NCBI GenBank assembly: GCA_002369525.1
Contig: DFFN01000080.1
Coordinates: 1-8,634, forward strand
DNA: 8,634 nt
Direction of reading: 5' to 3'
Source of the DNA: Lachnoclostridium sp. UBA3775
GTDB taxonomy: Bacteria > Bacillota > Clostridia > Lachnospirales > Lachnospiraceae
Below, one piece after another: positions 1 to 7,025 of this stretch. Numbering within the stretch: position 1 is the first letter of the stretch; every line of letters starts with the position of its first letter. The notes beneath the pieces are model-generated. The model was not told where the DNA came from. It ran no database searches and was given only the letters and a program-made list of their open reading frames with translations. The position numbers and the translations under genes are program-made.

Positions 1-56
<56 letters not shown>

Positions 57-62
57 TTTTTA

Positions 63-98
63 AACCCTTGCGTTCCTGCAAGGGTTATTATTATTTCA
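63..98 (+). terminator. Intrinsic terminator of tRNA-Thr, between convergent genes
   Basis: A nine-base-pair perfect stem, AACCCTTGC (63-71) with GCAAGGGTT (78-86), closes a six-base loop GTTCCT and is followed on the plus strand by TTATTATTATTT-type sequence. The T-rich tail overlaps the stop codon of the minus-strand RelA/SpoT gene (91-93). Read on the minus strand the same hairpin is followed only by TTT and then A residues, so it should work mainly for the tRNA, with at most weak activity for the operon from the other side. Confidence 0.75.
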
Positions 99-1155
99 GC
101 AGTTCACGTCTCTGCTCTACAATACGTTCCACCTGTTTTTTAATACTTATCTTGTCCTTATATGTGATTCTGAAGAAATCTATCAGCGCAAGCTCGTCCA
201 TCTTTCCGTAAACAAGCTTTGCCCTGACCAGATAATAAAGTCCGACCGTTGAAACAAGCTCGTCAATCTCCGAATCTTTCAGCCTCTTTTCTGCAAGAAA
301 ATATGCATGCTCCCTTTCCCTGTTGATCATTTCCTTAAGATCTCCGATCGTCTGTACTTTAAAGAAAGCAAGCTGCGCCAGATAGCTCTCGGGATTGGCA
401 GGTATAAGCCTTGCCCCGGAAATTGCCGCTATCGAATCGGTAAAGTCCTTTATCAGGACATTATTCTTCATGAATTCGCCTATGGTATGATGATCGAGGG
501 ACAGATCGTCGGCATTGTCAAGCATGATCTTCGACTTTGCATCTTCTTCATACTGATATACCCTGTTTCTTATTCTCAGGAAAGCATCATCGGCAGTTTC
601 GAGAAGTCCTGCGACTCTTGCAAACTCTCTTTTTGCGTCCCTCGGAATGCCGAATTCATTCTTATAACCGAGATCATGTTCTATTTCGGCCCATACATGC
701 TGGAGCACGGACCTGATCTGTATTTCAAACCTTATCTTCTTTAATTCCGCGGTATACTGCGGCTTATCCGGCAGCCTGCATATGTAATGCAGCGACAGGT
801 ATCCGAAGGTTGTCGGCGCAAGCACCTTACGTTTATCGATCGAATTTTCCCTGTCGATCACGAAAATCTGCTTGAGCATCTCGGCTATGCTGTCAACCTG
901 GTCAGAGAAATAGCATATGATCCTGAATCCCACTATATCGGAAAGATCAAACACCGAACTGTATCTGTCGGGCTTACGCTGCAGCTTTCCGTAAAGCGAA
1001 TCCTCGGTCTTTATCCTTGATGTAAGCTGCATGATGGTATTGGTAAAGCCTGAAGTGTTCTCTTCTATCATGCCGTTTACTATCGATGAAAGCCTTACAA
1101 AATTCGACCGGTTCTGTTTATATTCGTCAAGGATTTTTTGCTCTTTCGGAGTCAA
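91..1155 (-). CDS. RelA/SpoT-domain (p)ppGpp synthetase with long uncharacterised C-terminal region
   Basis: Predicted 354-residue cytoplasmic protein with a RelA/SpoT nucleotidyltransferase domain at about residues 40-170, expected to transfer pyrophosphate from ATP to GDP or GTP. Visible motifs are R47-x-K49...K57 (the basic ATP-binding loop), D73 in DIVGFR (Mg-binding Asp), GYLSLH with Y119 (guanine-stacking Tyr), E144 in EIQIR, and HVWAEIEH...YK at 153-165. No HD hydrolase domain precedes it, so it resembles a synthetase-only small alarmone synthetase. The usual PKxNGY is PTTFGY. Residues about 176-354 are mostly charged and probably helical, and I recognise no domain there. The start is taken as TTG at 1155 because AAAGGAGAG lies eight bases upstream and directly abuts the rlmB stop; upstream ATGs at 1200 and 1230 lie inside rlmB and lack a good ribosome site. 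Last gene of the operon. Family sure, exact subfamily and product unsure. Confidence 0.85.
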   Translation of the reverse strand: MTPKEQKILDEYKQNRSNFVRLSSIVNGMIEENTSGFTNTIMQLTSRIKTEDSLYGKLQRKPDRYSSVFDLSDIVGFRIICYFSDQVDSIAEMLKQIFVIDRENSIDKRKVLAPTTFGYLSLHYICRLPDKPQYTAELKKIRFEIQIRSVLQHVWAEIEHDLGYKNEFGIPRDAKREFARVAGLLETADDAFLRIRNRVYQYEEDAKSKIMLDNADDLSLDHHTIGEFMKNNVLIKDFTDSIAAISGARLIPANPESYLAQLAFFKVQTIGDLKEMINREREHAYFLAEKRLKDSEIDELVSTVGLYYLVRAKLVYGKMDELALIDFFRITYKDKISIKKQVERIVEQRRELLK

Positions 1156-1161
1156 TTTAAT

Positions 1162-1170
1162 CTCTCCTTT
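1162..1170 (-). promoter_or_regulatory. Shine-Dalgarno site that fixes the TTG start of the RelA/SpoT gene
   Basis: On the minus strand AAAGGAGAG is followed after eight bases (from the AGGAG core) by TTG at 1155-1153. The first As of this site belong to the TAA stop of rlmB (1171-1169), so ribosomes finishing rlmB are already at the next start, which suggests translational coupling. It is the best ribosome site near this gene and excludes the longer ATG starts. Confidence 0.8.
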
Positions 1171-1915
1171 ATATATAGTTTCTCTGTCTGAAAATTTCAT
1201 ATGAAAGCACTGCCATGGCAACACTTGCATTCAGTGAATCGATGTTACCCTTCATGGGTATGGAAACGGTAAAATCACAGGTTTCCTTTACCAGACGGCT
1301 TACTCCGTCCCCTTCGCTGCCAATGACAAGTCCGATCGGTCCGGTAAGGTTGCAGCTCTGCATCGGGCCTCCGGACATATCTGCCGCGGCAAACCACATA
1401 TTGCTTTTTTTCTTAAGCTCTTCAATGGTCTGACAGATATTTGTCACTTTAGCGACAGGCACATAGTTGATAGCGCCGGCACTTGATTTGGCAACAGTGG
1501 CGGTAAGTCCCACTGCCCTTCTTTTGGGTATTATTATTCCGTGGGCTCCCACCTGATCCGCGGTTCTTATCATCGCCCCGAGATTATGCGGATCCTCAAT
1601 GCCGTCAAGAATGATAATGAACGGAGCCTCGCCCTTTTCCTCGGCGGCTTTCAGTATGTCATCAACAGAGGCATAATTATAAGCGGCAGCATAAGCTATC
1701 ACACCCTGATGCTTGCCTGTTTCCGACATCTGGTCAAGTCTTTCCTTTTTCAGGAAACTGATGATGCATTCTGTTTTTTTTGCTTCACGCAGTATAGACT
1801 TGACAGGCCCGTCCTGACAGCCGTCAAGTATAAACAGCCTGTCTATTGTTTTTCCGGAACGGAATGCTTCCAGCACGGCATTTCTGCCTTCGATTACAGA
1901 TTCTTCATAGCGCAT
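1169..1915 (-). CDS. rlmB: 23S rRNA (guanosine-2'-O)-methyltransferase, SpoU/TrmH family
   Basis: A 248-residue SPOUT (trefoil-knot) methyltransferase. The family member RlmB 2'-O-methylates G2251 (E. coli numbering) in the peptidyl-transferase P-loop of 23S rRNA using S-adenosylmethionine. An N-terminal substrate-binding domain (VIEGRNAVLEAF at 7-18, about residues 4-80) is followed by the three SpoU motifs: motif 1 around 103-119 (DGIEDPHNLGAMIRTA, with N111 and R117), motif 2 around 195-209 (GLVIGSEGDGVSRLV, with E201), and motif 3 at 219-233 (IPMKGNIDSLNASVA, with S227 and N229). Length is normal. The ATG at 1915 has AAAGGAGC seven bases upstream, overlapping the stop of the preceding gene. 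Adjacent mini-RNase III and CysS give the standard Firmicutes neighbourhood. Other SpoU members (TrmH, TsnR) are possible but the N-terminal GRNAV signature favours RlmB. Confidence 0.95.
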   Translation of the reverse strand: MRYEESVIEGRNAVLEAFRSGKTIDRLFILDGCQDGPVKSILREAKKTECIISFLKKERLDQMSETGKHQGVIAYAAAYNYASVDDILKAAEEKGEAPFIIILDGIEDPHNLGAMIRTADQVGAHGIIIPKRRAVGLTATVAKSSAGAINYVPVAKVTNICQTIEELKKKSNMWFAAADMSGGPMQSCNLTGPIGLVIGSEGDGVSRLVKETCDFTVSIPMKGNIDSLNASVAMAVLSYEIFRQRNYI

Positions 1916-1927
1916 ATTTGTGCTCCT

Positions 1928-2875
1928 TTATCGGTGCAGTTCCTTTTCAAGACCCTTTTTCAGCAGTTCAAGCAGCCTTTTGTTTCTCCCCATAAGATAC
2001 AGCCAGCCGCAAAGTGCCTCGAAGCCCGTCGCCGTGCGATAATCTCCGGGACTTGCATTTCTTGGCATGGTATTGGATTTTGTGTTCCTTGCACGTTTAA
2101 AAACCGCATGTTCCTCTTCAGTAAGATATTCCTCTATCCCATGCATTATCACGCACTGCATATGACAGTTTACATACTCGGTACATTTTTTATGTATCTT
2201 CTGAACCTGGGAATCCATGGTTTCAGCCAGGACAGTACGGATCACAAGCTCATAAACCGCATCGCCCACATGTGCGAGTACAAGCGGATTTATCGTGCGG
2301 ATATCGTTTTTTTCCGGCATTCCCAGAGCTTCAAGTATATCCGAGGCAGAGAGTGTCTTTACTCCTTCCTTTTTTTCCGGTATATATTCCATAACTATGC
2401 CCTTCCATGTGCCTGCAGGGCATTCAAAATCAAAGCTGTCGCCGGTTTCAGAAAAGCCTTCGGATCTATAGCACTTGATTGCCGGCGGATTTGACGAAAA
2501 TACAGCAAGGCTTATTTTTTTTGCGCCAAGCTCTCTTACGGCATAATCCTTTGCCAGCTCTAAAAGCTTTCTTCCGAGCCCCTGTCCTCTTTTCGCTTTG
2601 TCTACAATTACAAAGCCGAAACGTATATGGCTTTTGTCATCGGCATCCGGAAAACGAAGAAGTATATGTCCTACAACGTTTTCCTCTTCATCAACCATGG
2701 TCATGGGATACATGGGCGTGGGATATGTTTTTTCGTAATATTCCCGGTTAAGCTCGTCTCCTTCAAGCGGAAACCGGCCTATACGGTCGGCGGACCATTT
2801 ATAAAGTGCCGCTTCATCGCTAAGCCATGAGCATATCACTCCGGAATCTTTTTTTTCATAAGGTCTAAGCTTCAT
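1928..2875 (-). CDS. mrnC: GNAT N-acetyltransferase fused to mini-ribonuclease III
   Basis: One continuous 315-residue frame holding two domains. Residues about 1-165 form a GNAT acetyltransferase with the acetyl-CoA pyrophosphate loop RGQGLG at 96-101 and a typical NPPAIKCYRSEGF segment at 129-141; its substrate is unknown. After a short linker, residues about 184-315 are a full-length mini-III: NPLVLAHVGDAVYE (catalytic D205), KCTEYV, FKRARNTKS at 259-267, and ATGFEALCGWLYL (catalytic E286). Mini-III is a dimeric RNase III without dsRNA-binding domain that trims both ends of pre-23S rRNA in Bacillus subtilis, fitting its place beside rlmB. Mini-III is usually a stand-alone protein of about 130-145 residues, so the N-terminal fusion is unusual. 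The ATG follows the cysS stop by one base with only a weak AGG ribosome site, suggesting coupling. Both domains look intact. Confidence 0.92.
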   Translation of the reverse strand: MKLRPYEKKDSGVICSWLSDEAALYKWSADRIGRFPLEGDELNREYYEKTYPTPMYPMTMVDEEENVVGHILLRFPDADDKSHIRFGFVIVDKAKRGQGLGRKLLELAKDYAVRELGAKKISLAVFSSNPPAIKCYRSEGFSETGDSFDFECPAGTWKGIVMEYIPEKKEGVKTLSASDILEALGMPEKNDIRTINPLVLAHVGDAVYELVIRTVLAETMDSQVQKIHKKCTEYVNCHMQCVIMHGIEEYLTEEEHAVFKRARNTKSNTMPRNASPGDYRTATGFEALCGWLYLMGRNKRLLELLKKGLEKELHR

Positions 2876-2876
2876 A

Positions 2877-4319
2877 TTACCTGTTCAGTTCCCAGACAGT
2901 TCCTTCACGTGTATCTTTAATGGTTATTCCTTTTTCGGCCAGCTCGGCTCTGATGGCGTCAGCAGTTGCAAAATCCTTTGCCTTCTTTGCTTCTGTGCGC
3001 TTTGCAAGCATTTCCTCCACATAAGAGCTAAGCTCTTCGTCGGCCCCGTTATCTTCCGTCTGCTGCTCAGCATTTACAAGGCCAAGGCTCAGTACATAAT
3101 CAAAGCTGTCAACAAGCGCCTTCTTTGTATCGTCGTTTATGTCGGCTTTAAGCACATCATAAACAACCGTGAGCGCACCTGCGGTATTGATATCCGAGCA
3201 AAGAGAATTTTTAAAGCTTTCGGTAAACTTGTCAAAAGCCTCTTTATCTACTGATTTTAAGCTGCCGTCCTCATTCTTTTCGGTTTTAAGTCCGGCAATT
3301 CTTTTCTTTAATTTATCATAGCTTGCCTTTACCTGATCAAGTACTTCGTATGAAAATTCCAACGGCTTGCGGTAATGGCTCTGAAGACAGAACATCCTGT
3401 AAACAAGTGGATCATAGCCCTTCTGCTCAAGCAGTGATACGGTAAGGAAATCTCCCTTTGATTTACTCATTTTTCCGGTCTTGTCATTCAGATGATGAAC
3501 ATGGAACCAGTAATTGCACCATTTATGTCCGAGAAACGATTCGCTCTGGGCAATCTCGTTTGTATGATGGGGGAATATGTTGTCAACTCCTCCGCAGTGT
3601 ATGTCCATATACTCTCCGAGGTGCTTCATTGAAATGCATGAGCACTCGATATGCCATCCGGGATAACCAACGCCCCAGGGGCTGTCCCACTTAAGCGCCT
3701 GGTCCTCAAACTTGGATTTGGTGAACCAGAGTACGAAATCATTTTTATTGCGTTTGTTTAAATCCTCTTCGACGTCATCTCGGACACCCACAAAGAGATT
3801 TTCTTCGCTGTGGCCTGTAAGCACATAATAATCCTTAAGTTTGCTGGTGTCAAAGTAAACATTTTCTCCTGCCCTGTATGCATAACCTTTTTCAAGCAGA
3901 ACCTCTATCATATGTATGAACTCATTTATGCAATTGGTTGCGGGCTCAACCACATCGGGAGTCTTGATATTAAGCTTTGCGCAGTCGGAAAAGAAAGCGT
4001 CGGTATAGAACTTTGCAATTTCCATGACGGTCTTATGCTCACGCTTTGCGCCGGCAAGCATCTTGTCCTCACCCGTGTCGGCATCGCTTGAAAGATGGCC
4101 AACGTCGGTAATGTTCATGACACGCTTCACATCATAGCCAAGATAACGAAGTGTCTTTTCAAGAACATCCTCACAGATATATGAGCGAAGGTTTCCTATG
4201 TGTGCAAAGTGATAAACCGTCGGGCCGCAGGTATACATTGCGACCTTTCCGTCGGTATTCGGAACGAATTTCTCAACTCTTTTTGTCAGCGTATTGTAGA
4301 TATTAAGTCTGTTTTCCAT
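2877..4319 (-). CDS. cysS: Cysteine--tRNA ligase
   Basis: A 480-residue class I aminoacyl-tRNA synthetase that charges tRNA-Cys with cysteine using ATP in the cytoplasm. The catalytic signatures are complete: HIGN at 40-43 and KMSKS at 283-287. The zinc site that discriminates cysteine is present: C31 in YTCGPTVY, C226 in GWHIECSC, H251 and E255 in HHTNEIAQ (the family commonly has HHENEIAQ). The C-terminal helical and anticodon-binding part ends with the typical KAKDFATADAIRAEL and GTVWELNR elements. Length is normal. The ATG at 4319 has GGGAGAG about seven bases upstream. A 49-base gap separates it from the esterase gene, the largest inside this operon, but I see no T-box leader or clear promoter there. 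Downstream it abuts the GNAT-mini-III gene with a one-base gap. Confidence 0.98.
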   Translation of the reverse strand: MENRLNIYNTLTKRVEKFVPNTDGKVAMYTCGPTVYHFAHIGNLRSYICEDVLEKTLRYLGYDVKRVMNITDVGHLSSDADTGEDKMLAGAKREHKTVMEIAKFYTDAFFSDCAKLNIKTPDVVEPATNCINEFIHMIEVLLEKGYAYRAGENVYFDTSKLKDYYVLTGHSEENLFVGVRDDVEEDLNKRNKNDFVLWFTKSKFEDQALKWDSPWGVGYPGWHIECSCISMKHLGEYMDIHCGGVDNIFPHHTNEIAQSESFLGHKWCNYWFHVHHLNDKTGKMSKSKGDFLTVSLLEQKGYDPLVYRMFCLQSHYRKPLEFSYEVLDQVKASYDKLKKRIAGLKTEKNEDGSLKSVDKEAFDKFTESFKNSLCSDINTAGALTVVYDVLKADINDDTKKALVDSFDYVLSLGLVNAEQQTEDNGADEELSSYVEEMLAKRTEAKKAKDFATADAIRAELAEKGITIKDTREGTVWELNR

Positions 4320-4368
4320 TTGTTCTCTCCCATTATTTGATTTATTGTAAAGCCGGGCTTACAGGATT

Positions 4369-5244
4369 TTATTTCCTGTAGATCCAGTCACAGACCAGCT
4401 TGATCCAGCCGGCAGCATCAACATTTATCTGGCTTTCCTCTTTTGCCGTAACTTCATCGCCGAGAGCCAGTCCGTGTCCGCCGTTCTGATAGATATGCAT
4501 TGCAAAAGGAATATGGTGATCGTTAAGAGCAGCCGCAAATCTCAGCGAATTTGAAACGGGAACACAACCGTCATCGGCACAATGCCATATGAATGACTTC
4601 GGTGTATCCGCGTTTACCTGTTTTTCAAGCGATATAAGCTCTTCCCTGTCTTCCTTTTTCAGATAACCGATTCCGAAAGTGCTTTCAAGCCCTCCGAGGG
4701 GAAGATATGAATCCTCGGCAAGAAGATTGTCTATCGAACCCTGGTGGGTATCCGTGCTTGAGATAACGGGATATGCAAGTATCAGCGAATCGGGCTTATG
4801 TTCCTCTGTGAAGCCGAGAGGTTCTTTGACAAAGTTTTTGTTCCAGTGTACCGCAAGGCTTGCGGCAAGATGACCGCCCGCAGAAAAACCCATTACCGCA
4901 ATATCATGCGGGTTGATATCATTTTCAAGCGCGTGTTCTCTTATATATGCCAGAGCTGTCGCTGCCTCAAGAAGATCAAGCGGAAAGCTCTTTCTTATAC
5001 ATGAGTATTTAAGGACATAGCACTGCACACCCTTTGTCAGCAGCGCAAATGCTATCGGTTCTCCTTCTCTTTCCGAAACCCATTCATAGCCTCCGCCCGG
5101 TATGATCAGAACTGCGGGGCGCATGTGCCTGTCGATTTCCTGACTTTGCTCGGCTATATATTCAACAAGCACGGGGTTACAGCCATCACCCGAAAGCCCG
5201 GCCTTTTCATAAGGTACTTTTAATTCTATCGTGTTATACTTCAT
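4369..5244 (-). CDS. Alpha/beta-hydrolase esterase of the acetylesterase/BD-FAE type
   Basis: A 291-residue cytoplasmic serine hydrolase with no signal peptide. It has the oxyanion-hole motif PGGGY at 49-53, the nucleophile elbow GFSAGG with S121, an acid at D225 (DDGCVPV) and H257 in GGHGLAL, so the Ser-Asp-His triad is complete. This pattern is shared with Aes-like acetylesterases and xylan or feruloyl esterases of gut bacteria, which remove acetyl groups from sugars; the real substrate cannot be read from sequence. The start is taken at ATG 5244, because AAAGGAAAAGG lies just upstream and follows directly on the ispF stop (gap 11 bases). An alternative ATG at 5280 or 5289 would overlap the end of ispF and has no better ribosome site. 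It lies between ispF and cysS, a position with no obvious pathway link. Confidence 0.85.
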   Translation of the reverse strand: MKYNTIELKVPYEKAGLSGDGCNPVLVEYIAEQSQEIDRHMRPAVLIIPGGGYEWVSEREGEPIAFALLTKGVQCYVLKYSCIRKSFPLDLLEAATALAYIREHALENDINPHDIAVMGFSAGGHLAASLAVHWNKNFVKEPLGFTEEHKPDSLILAYPVISSTDTHQGSIDNLLAEDSYLPLGGLESTFGIGYLKKEDREELISLEKQVNADTPKSFIWHCADDGCVPVSNSLRFAAALNDHHIPFAMHIYQNGGHGLALGDEVTAKEESQINVDAAGWIKLVCDWIYRK

Positions 5245-5255
5245 ATCCTTTTCCT

Positions 5256-5810
5256 TTAATCCTTTATTTTTTTCATGCATCCGCCGCATGATGCACAGGG
5301 CCTTGTTTCACTGTCGAAACTTAAAAATGAAGCATCCTTCATTTCTGAAATCAGACAGACCGCCTGAGCTGATATGCCTTCTTTCCGCCCGGTAAAGCCA
5401 AGATGTTCTTCCGTTGTTGCCTTGACATTCACACGGTCGGTTTCAAGCTTCAGCGCCCTTGCAATGTTTTCGCGCATTTTATCAATGTACGGTCTCATTT
5501 TCGGAGCCTGTGCGATTATCGTCGAATCGATGTTTTCTATTATATACATTCTATCCGCCAGAAGTTCGCCGACATGCTCAAGGAGCTTTATCGAATCCGC
5601 ACCCTTGTATTTCTCGTCATTGTCCGGGAAATGAAGGCCGATATCGCCGAGAGCCGCCGCACCAAGCAGGGCATCCATTATCGCATGTACAAGAACATCC
5701 GCATCCGAATGGCCGTCGAGCCCGAACTCATATTCAATTTTAACTCCGCCGATAATAAGGTCGCGTCCTTTTACCAGACGGTGTACGTCATAACCGTTTC
5801 CTATCCGCAT
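5256..5810 (-). CDS. ispF: 2-C-methyl-D-erythritol 2,4-cyclodiphosphate synthase with Cys-rich C-terminal tail
   Basis: A 184-residue protein whose first about 156 residues are a complete IspF, the fifth enzyme of the MEP isoprenoid pathway, which cyclises CDP-methylerythritol 2-phosphate to the cyclodiphosphate and releases CMP. Metal ligands D8 and H10 (GYDVHRL) and H42 (DADVLVHAIMDALLG) are present, as are DIGLHFPD at 56-63 and the KATTEEHLGFTGRKEGI segment at 130-146. IspF proteins are normally about 155-160 residues and act as trimers. Here about 27 extra residues end in RPCASCGGCMKK, a CxxCxxC cluster (C172, C175, C178) followed by lysines. The ATG at 5810 lies seven bases after the pheA stop, with GAGGG overlapping that stop. 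No ispD is visible next to it. The enzyme call is secure; the tail's role is unknown. Confidence 0.96.
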   Translation of the reverse strand: MRIGNGYDVHRLVKGRDLIIGGVKIEYEFGLDGHSDADVLVHAIMDALLGAAALGDIGLHFPDNDEKYKGADSIKLLEHVGELLADRMYIIENIDSTIIAQAPKMRPYIDKMRENIARALKLETDRVNVKATTEEHLGFTGRKEGISAQAVCLISEMKDASFLSFDSETRPCASCGGCMKKIKD

Positions 5811-5817
5811 TTTTCCC

Positions 5818-6960
5818 TCACACTATTTCCGAATAAGTTCCGAGATATTTAAAACTGTCGGAATTAAATTCAAGTTCCGAAAGAAAAGTTTTAAACTGCT
5901 CGGAATATACGCTTTCCTCAATGTCAAAATAGAACATAAACTCAAAATTTCTGTCAGGTATGGGCCTGGATTCAATCTTGGTCACATTTATTCCGAGTGC
6001 ATAAAGCCTGCTCATGAATTTAAAAAGCGAGCCCGGCTTATGCTCAAGCACAACGATGATCGAAGTACGGTCGGCTCCGGGGTAGATTTTAAGCTTTTTT
6101 GAAAAGCAGATGAATCTTGTGTAGTTATTGCCATTGTCCTGTACAGAGCTGCCGAGTATGTCAAGTCCGTAAAGCGAAGCGCAGGAACTGCTTGAAATCG
6201 CCGCCACATCAGCTCTTTCGCTTTCGGAAACCATCTTTGCGGCCACAGCGGTATTTGCCACCACTGTAACCTTAACGTTTCCCAGGCTCTTCAAAAAACC
6301 CGCGCACTGATTTATGGCCTGCTCATGAGAAAATATTTCTTTTATATCTTCCTTTTTTGTTCTTTTTTTTGCAAGCAGGTTATGATCCACCTTTAGCCTT
6401 AAGCTTCTTACAATGTGAAAATCATGCTTGCTCATCAGATCGTAAGTCATTTTTACAGAGCCCGCGGTGGAGTTTTCGATCGGAAGCACTCCATATTCCG
6501 CCTCACCGTTTTCAACCGCGAGAAAAACATCCTCAAACTGTGAATAAAAACGTATATCGGGAAATCTGAATATTTTAGATGCCGCTATACCGCCGTATGA
6601 ACCTTCGACACCCTGACAGGCAACCACGGAATCCTTTGGAAAAACCTTGTCCGTCTCTTCTATCGCACTGTCGATCTTATCCACAAAGGAAGAGGTGGGA
6701 TGAACTATATTATGCTGATATGATTTGCTGACGTCCATCATCAGCGAATATATCATCCTTGCATAGCCTTCAAGCTCGGGGCCCGCAAGCTCGCTTATCC
6801 TTGCAAGCAGCTGCCTTTCCCTTGCTCCGTCAAGCGTCTGCATGTTGTTTTTTGCCTTATATTCGGCAATTTCCTTTGCTGTTGCCATCCTCTTTTTGAA
6901 GAGATCTATTATATTGTTGTCAATTTCATCAATGATTTTTCTGCTGTCCTGAATATCCAT
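5818..6960 (-). CDS. pheA: Bifunctional chorismate mutase / prephenate dehydratase
   Basis: A 380-residue cytoplasmic enzyme of phenylalanine synthesis that converts chorismate to prephenate and then to phenylpyruvate. Residues 1-85 form an AroQ-type chorismate mutase with R7, R24, K35, D44 and E48 in the expected pattern. Residues about 110-290 are prephenate dehydratase (VACQGVEGSYGGIAASKIF, VLPIENSTAGSV, SHEQAINQC, NNYTRF with the catalytic TRF at 281-283). Residues about 298-375 are an ACT regulatory domain with EHKPGSLF and ESRP (330-333), the known phenylalanine-binding elements, so feedback inhibition by phenylalanine is likely. The start is ATG 6960: GGAGG lies six bases upstream, whereas the TTG one codon earlier is only three bases away. 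It is the first gene of the operon and sits directly behind the tRNA-Trp terminator. Confidence 0.97.
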   Translation of the reverse strand: MDIQDSRKIIDEIDNNIIDLFKKRMATAKEIAEYKAKNNMQTLDGARERQLLARISELAGPELEGYARMIYSLMMDVSKSYQHNIVHPTSSFVDKIDSAIEETDKVFPKDSVVACQGVEGSYGGIAASKIFRFPDIRFYSQFEDVFLAVENGEAEYGVLPIENSTAGSVKMTYDLMSKHDFHIVRSLRLKVDHNLLAKKRTKKEDIKEIFSHEQAINQCAGFLKSLGNVKVTVVANTAVAAKMVSESERADVAAISSSSCASLYGLDILGSSVQDNGNNYTRFICFSKKLKIYPGADRTSIIVVLEHKPGSLFKFMSRLYALGINVTKIESRPIPDRNFEFMFYFDIEESVYSEQFKTFLSELEFNSDSFKYLGTYSEIV

Positions 6961-6966
6961 CAAGAA

Positions 6967-6971
6967 CCTCC
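6967..6971 (-). promoter_or_regulatory. Shine-Dalgarno site of pheA
   Basis: GGAGG on the minus strand, with the spacer TTCTTG leading to ATG 6960. It decides between the adjacent TTG (6963) and ATG (6960) in favour of ATG. Confidence 0.8.
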
Positions 6972-6985
6972 AAAATATTTAATAC

Positions 6986-7018
6986 AGAAAAAGGGATGTA
7001 CATTTCGTACATCCCTTT
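6986..7018 (-). terminator. Strong intrinsic terminator after tRNA-Trp and before pheA
   Basis: On the minus strand a twelve-base-pair perfect stem, AAAGGGATGTAC (7018-7007) with GTACATCCCTTT (7001-6990), encloses loop GAAAT and runs into TTTTT (6992-6988, the last stem bases included). It lies seven bases downstream of the tRNA-Trp 3' end. It should end most tRNA transcripts, and any transcript reaching pheA from upstream must pass it. Confidence 0.9.
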
Positions 7019-7025
7019 GCATTGC

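Noticed and set aside
1156..1230. N-terminal extension of the RelA/SpoT protein from ATG 1230 or ATG 1200
   Set aside because: It would overlap rlmB and lacks a good ribosome site, while AAAGGAGAG plus TTG at 1155 fits the pattern of the neighbouring genes.
1541..2494. A 317-codon open frame on the plus strand, opposite rlmB and the GNAT-mini-III gene
   Set aside because: It lies antisense to two clearly conserved genes, its translation shows no recognisable domain, and no convincing ribosome site precedes it. It is best explained as a by-product of codon bias on the other strand.
4346..4363. Small inverted repeat TGTAA...TTACA between the esterase and cysS, considered as terminator or leader structure
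   Set aside because: The stem is only five pairs plus two across a bulge and has no T-run, and no T-box or riboswitch signature surrounds it.
5245..5289. N-terminal extension of the esterase from ATG 5289 or 5280
   Set aside because: The extension is Lys-rich sequence read out of frame from the end of ispF, and the better ribosome site points to ATG 5244.
5403..5852. A 149-codon open frame on the plus strand opposite ispF
   Set aside because: It is antisense to a certain ispF gene and has no domain or ribosome site of note.
6961..6963. TTG immediately before the pheA ATG as an alternative start
   Set aside because: It is only three bases from GGAGG, too close for efficient initiation, whereas the ATG has a six-base spacer.
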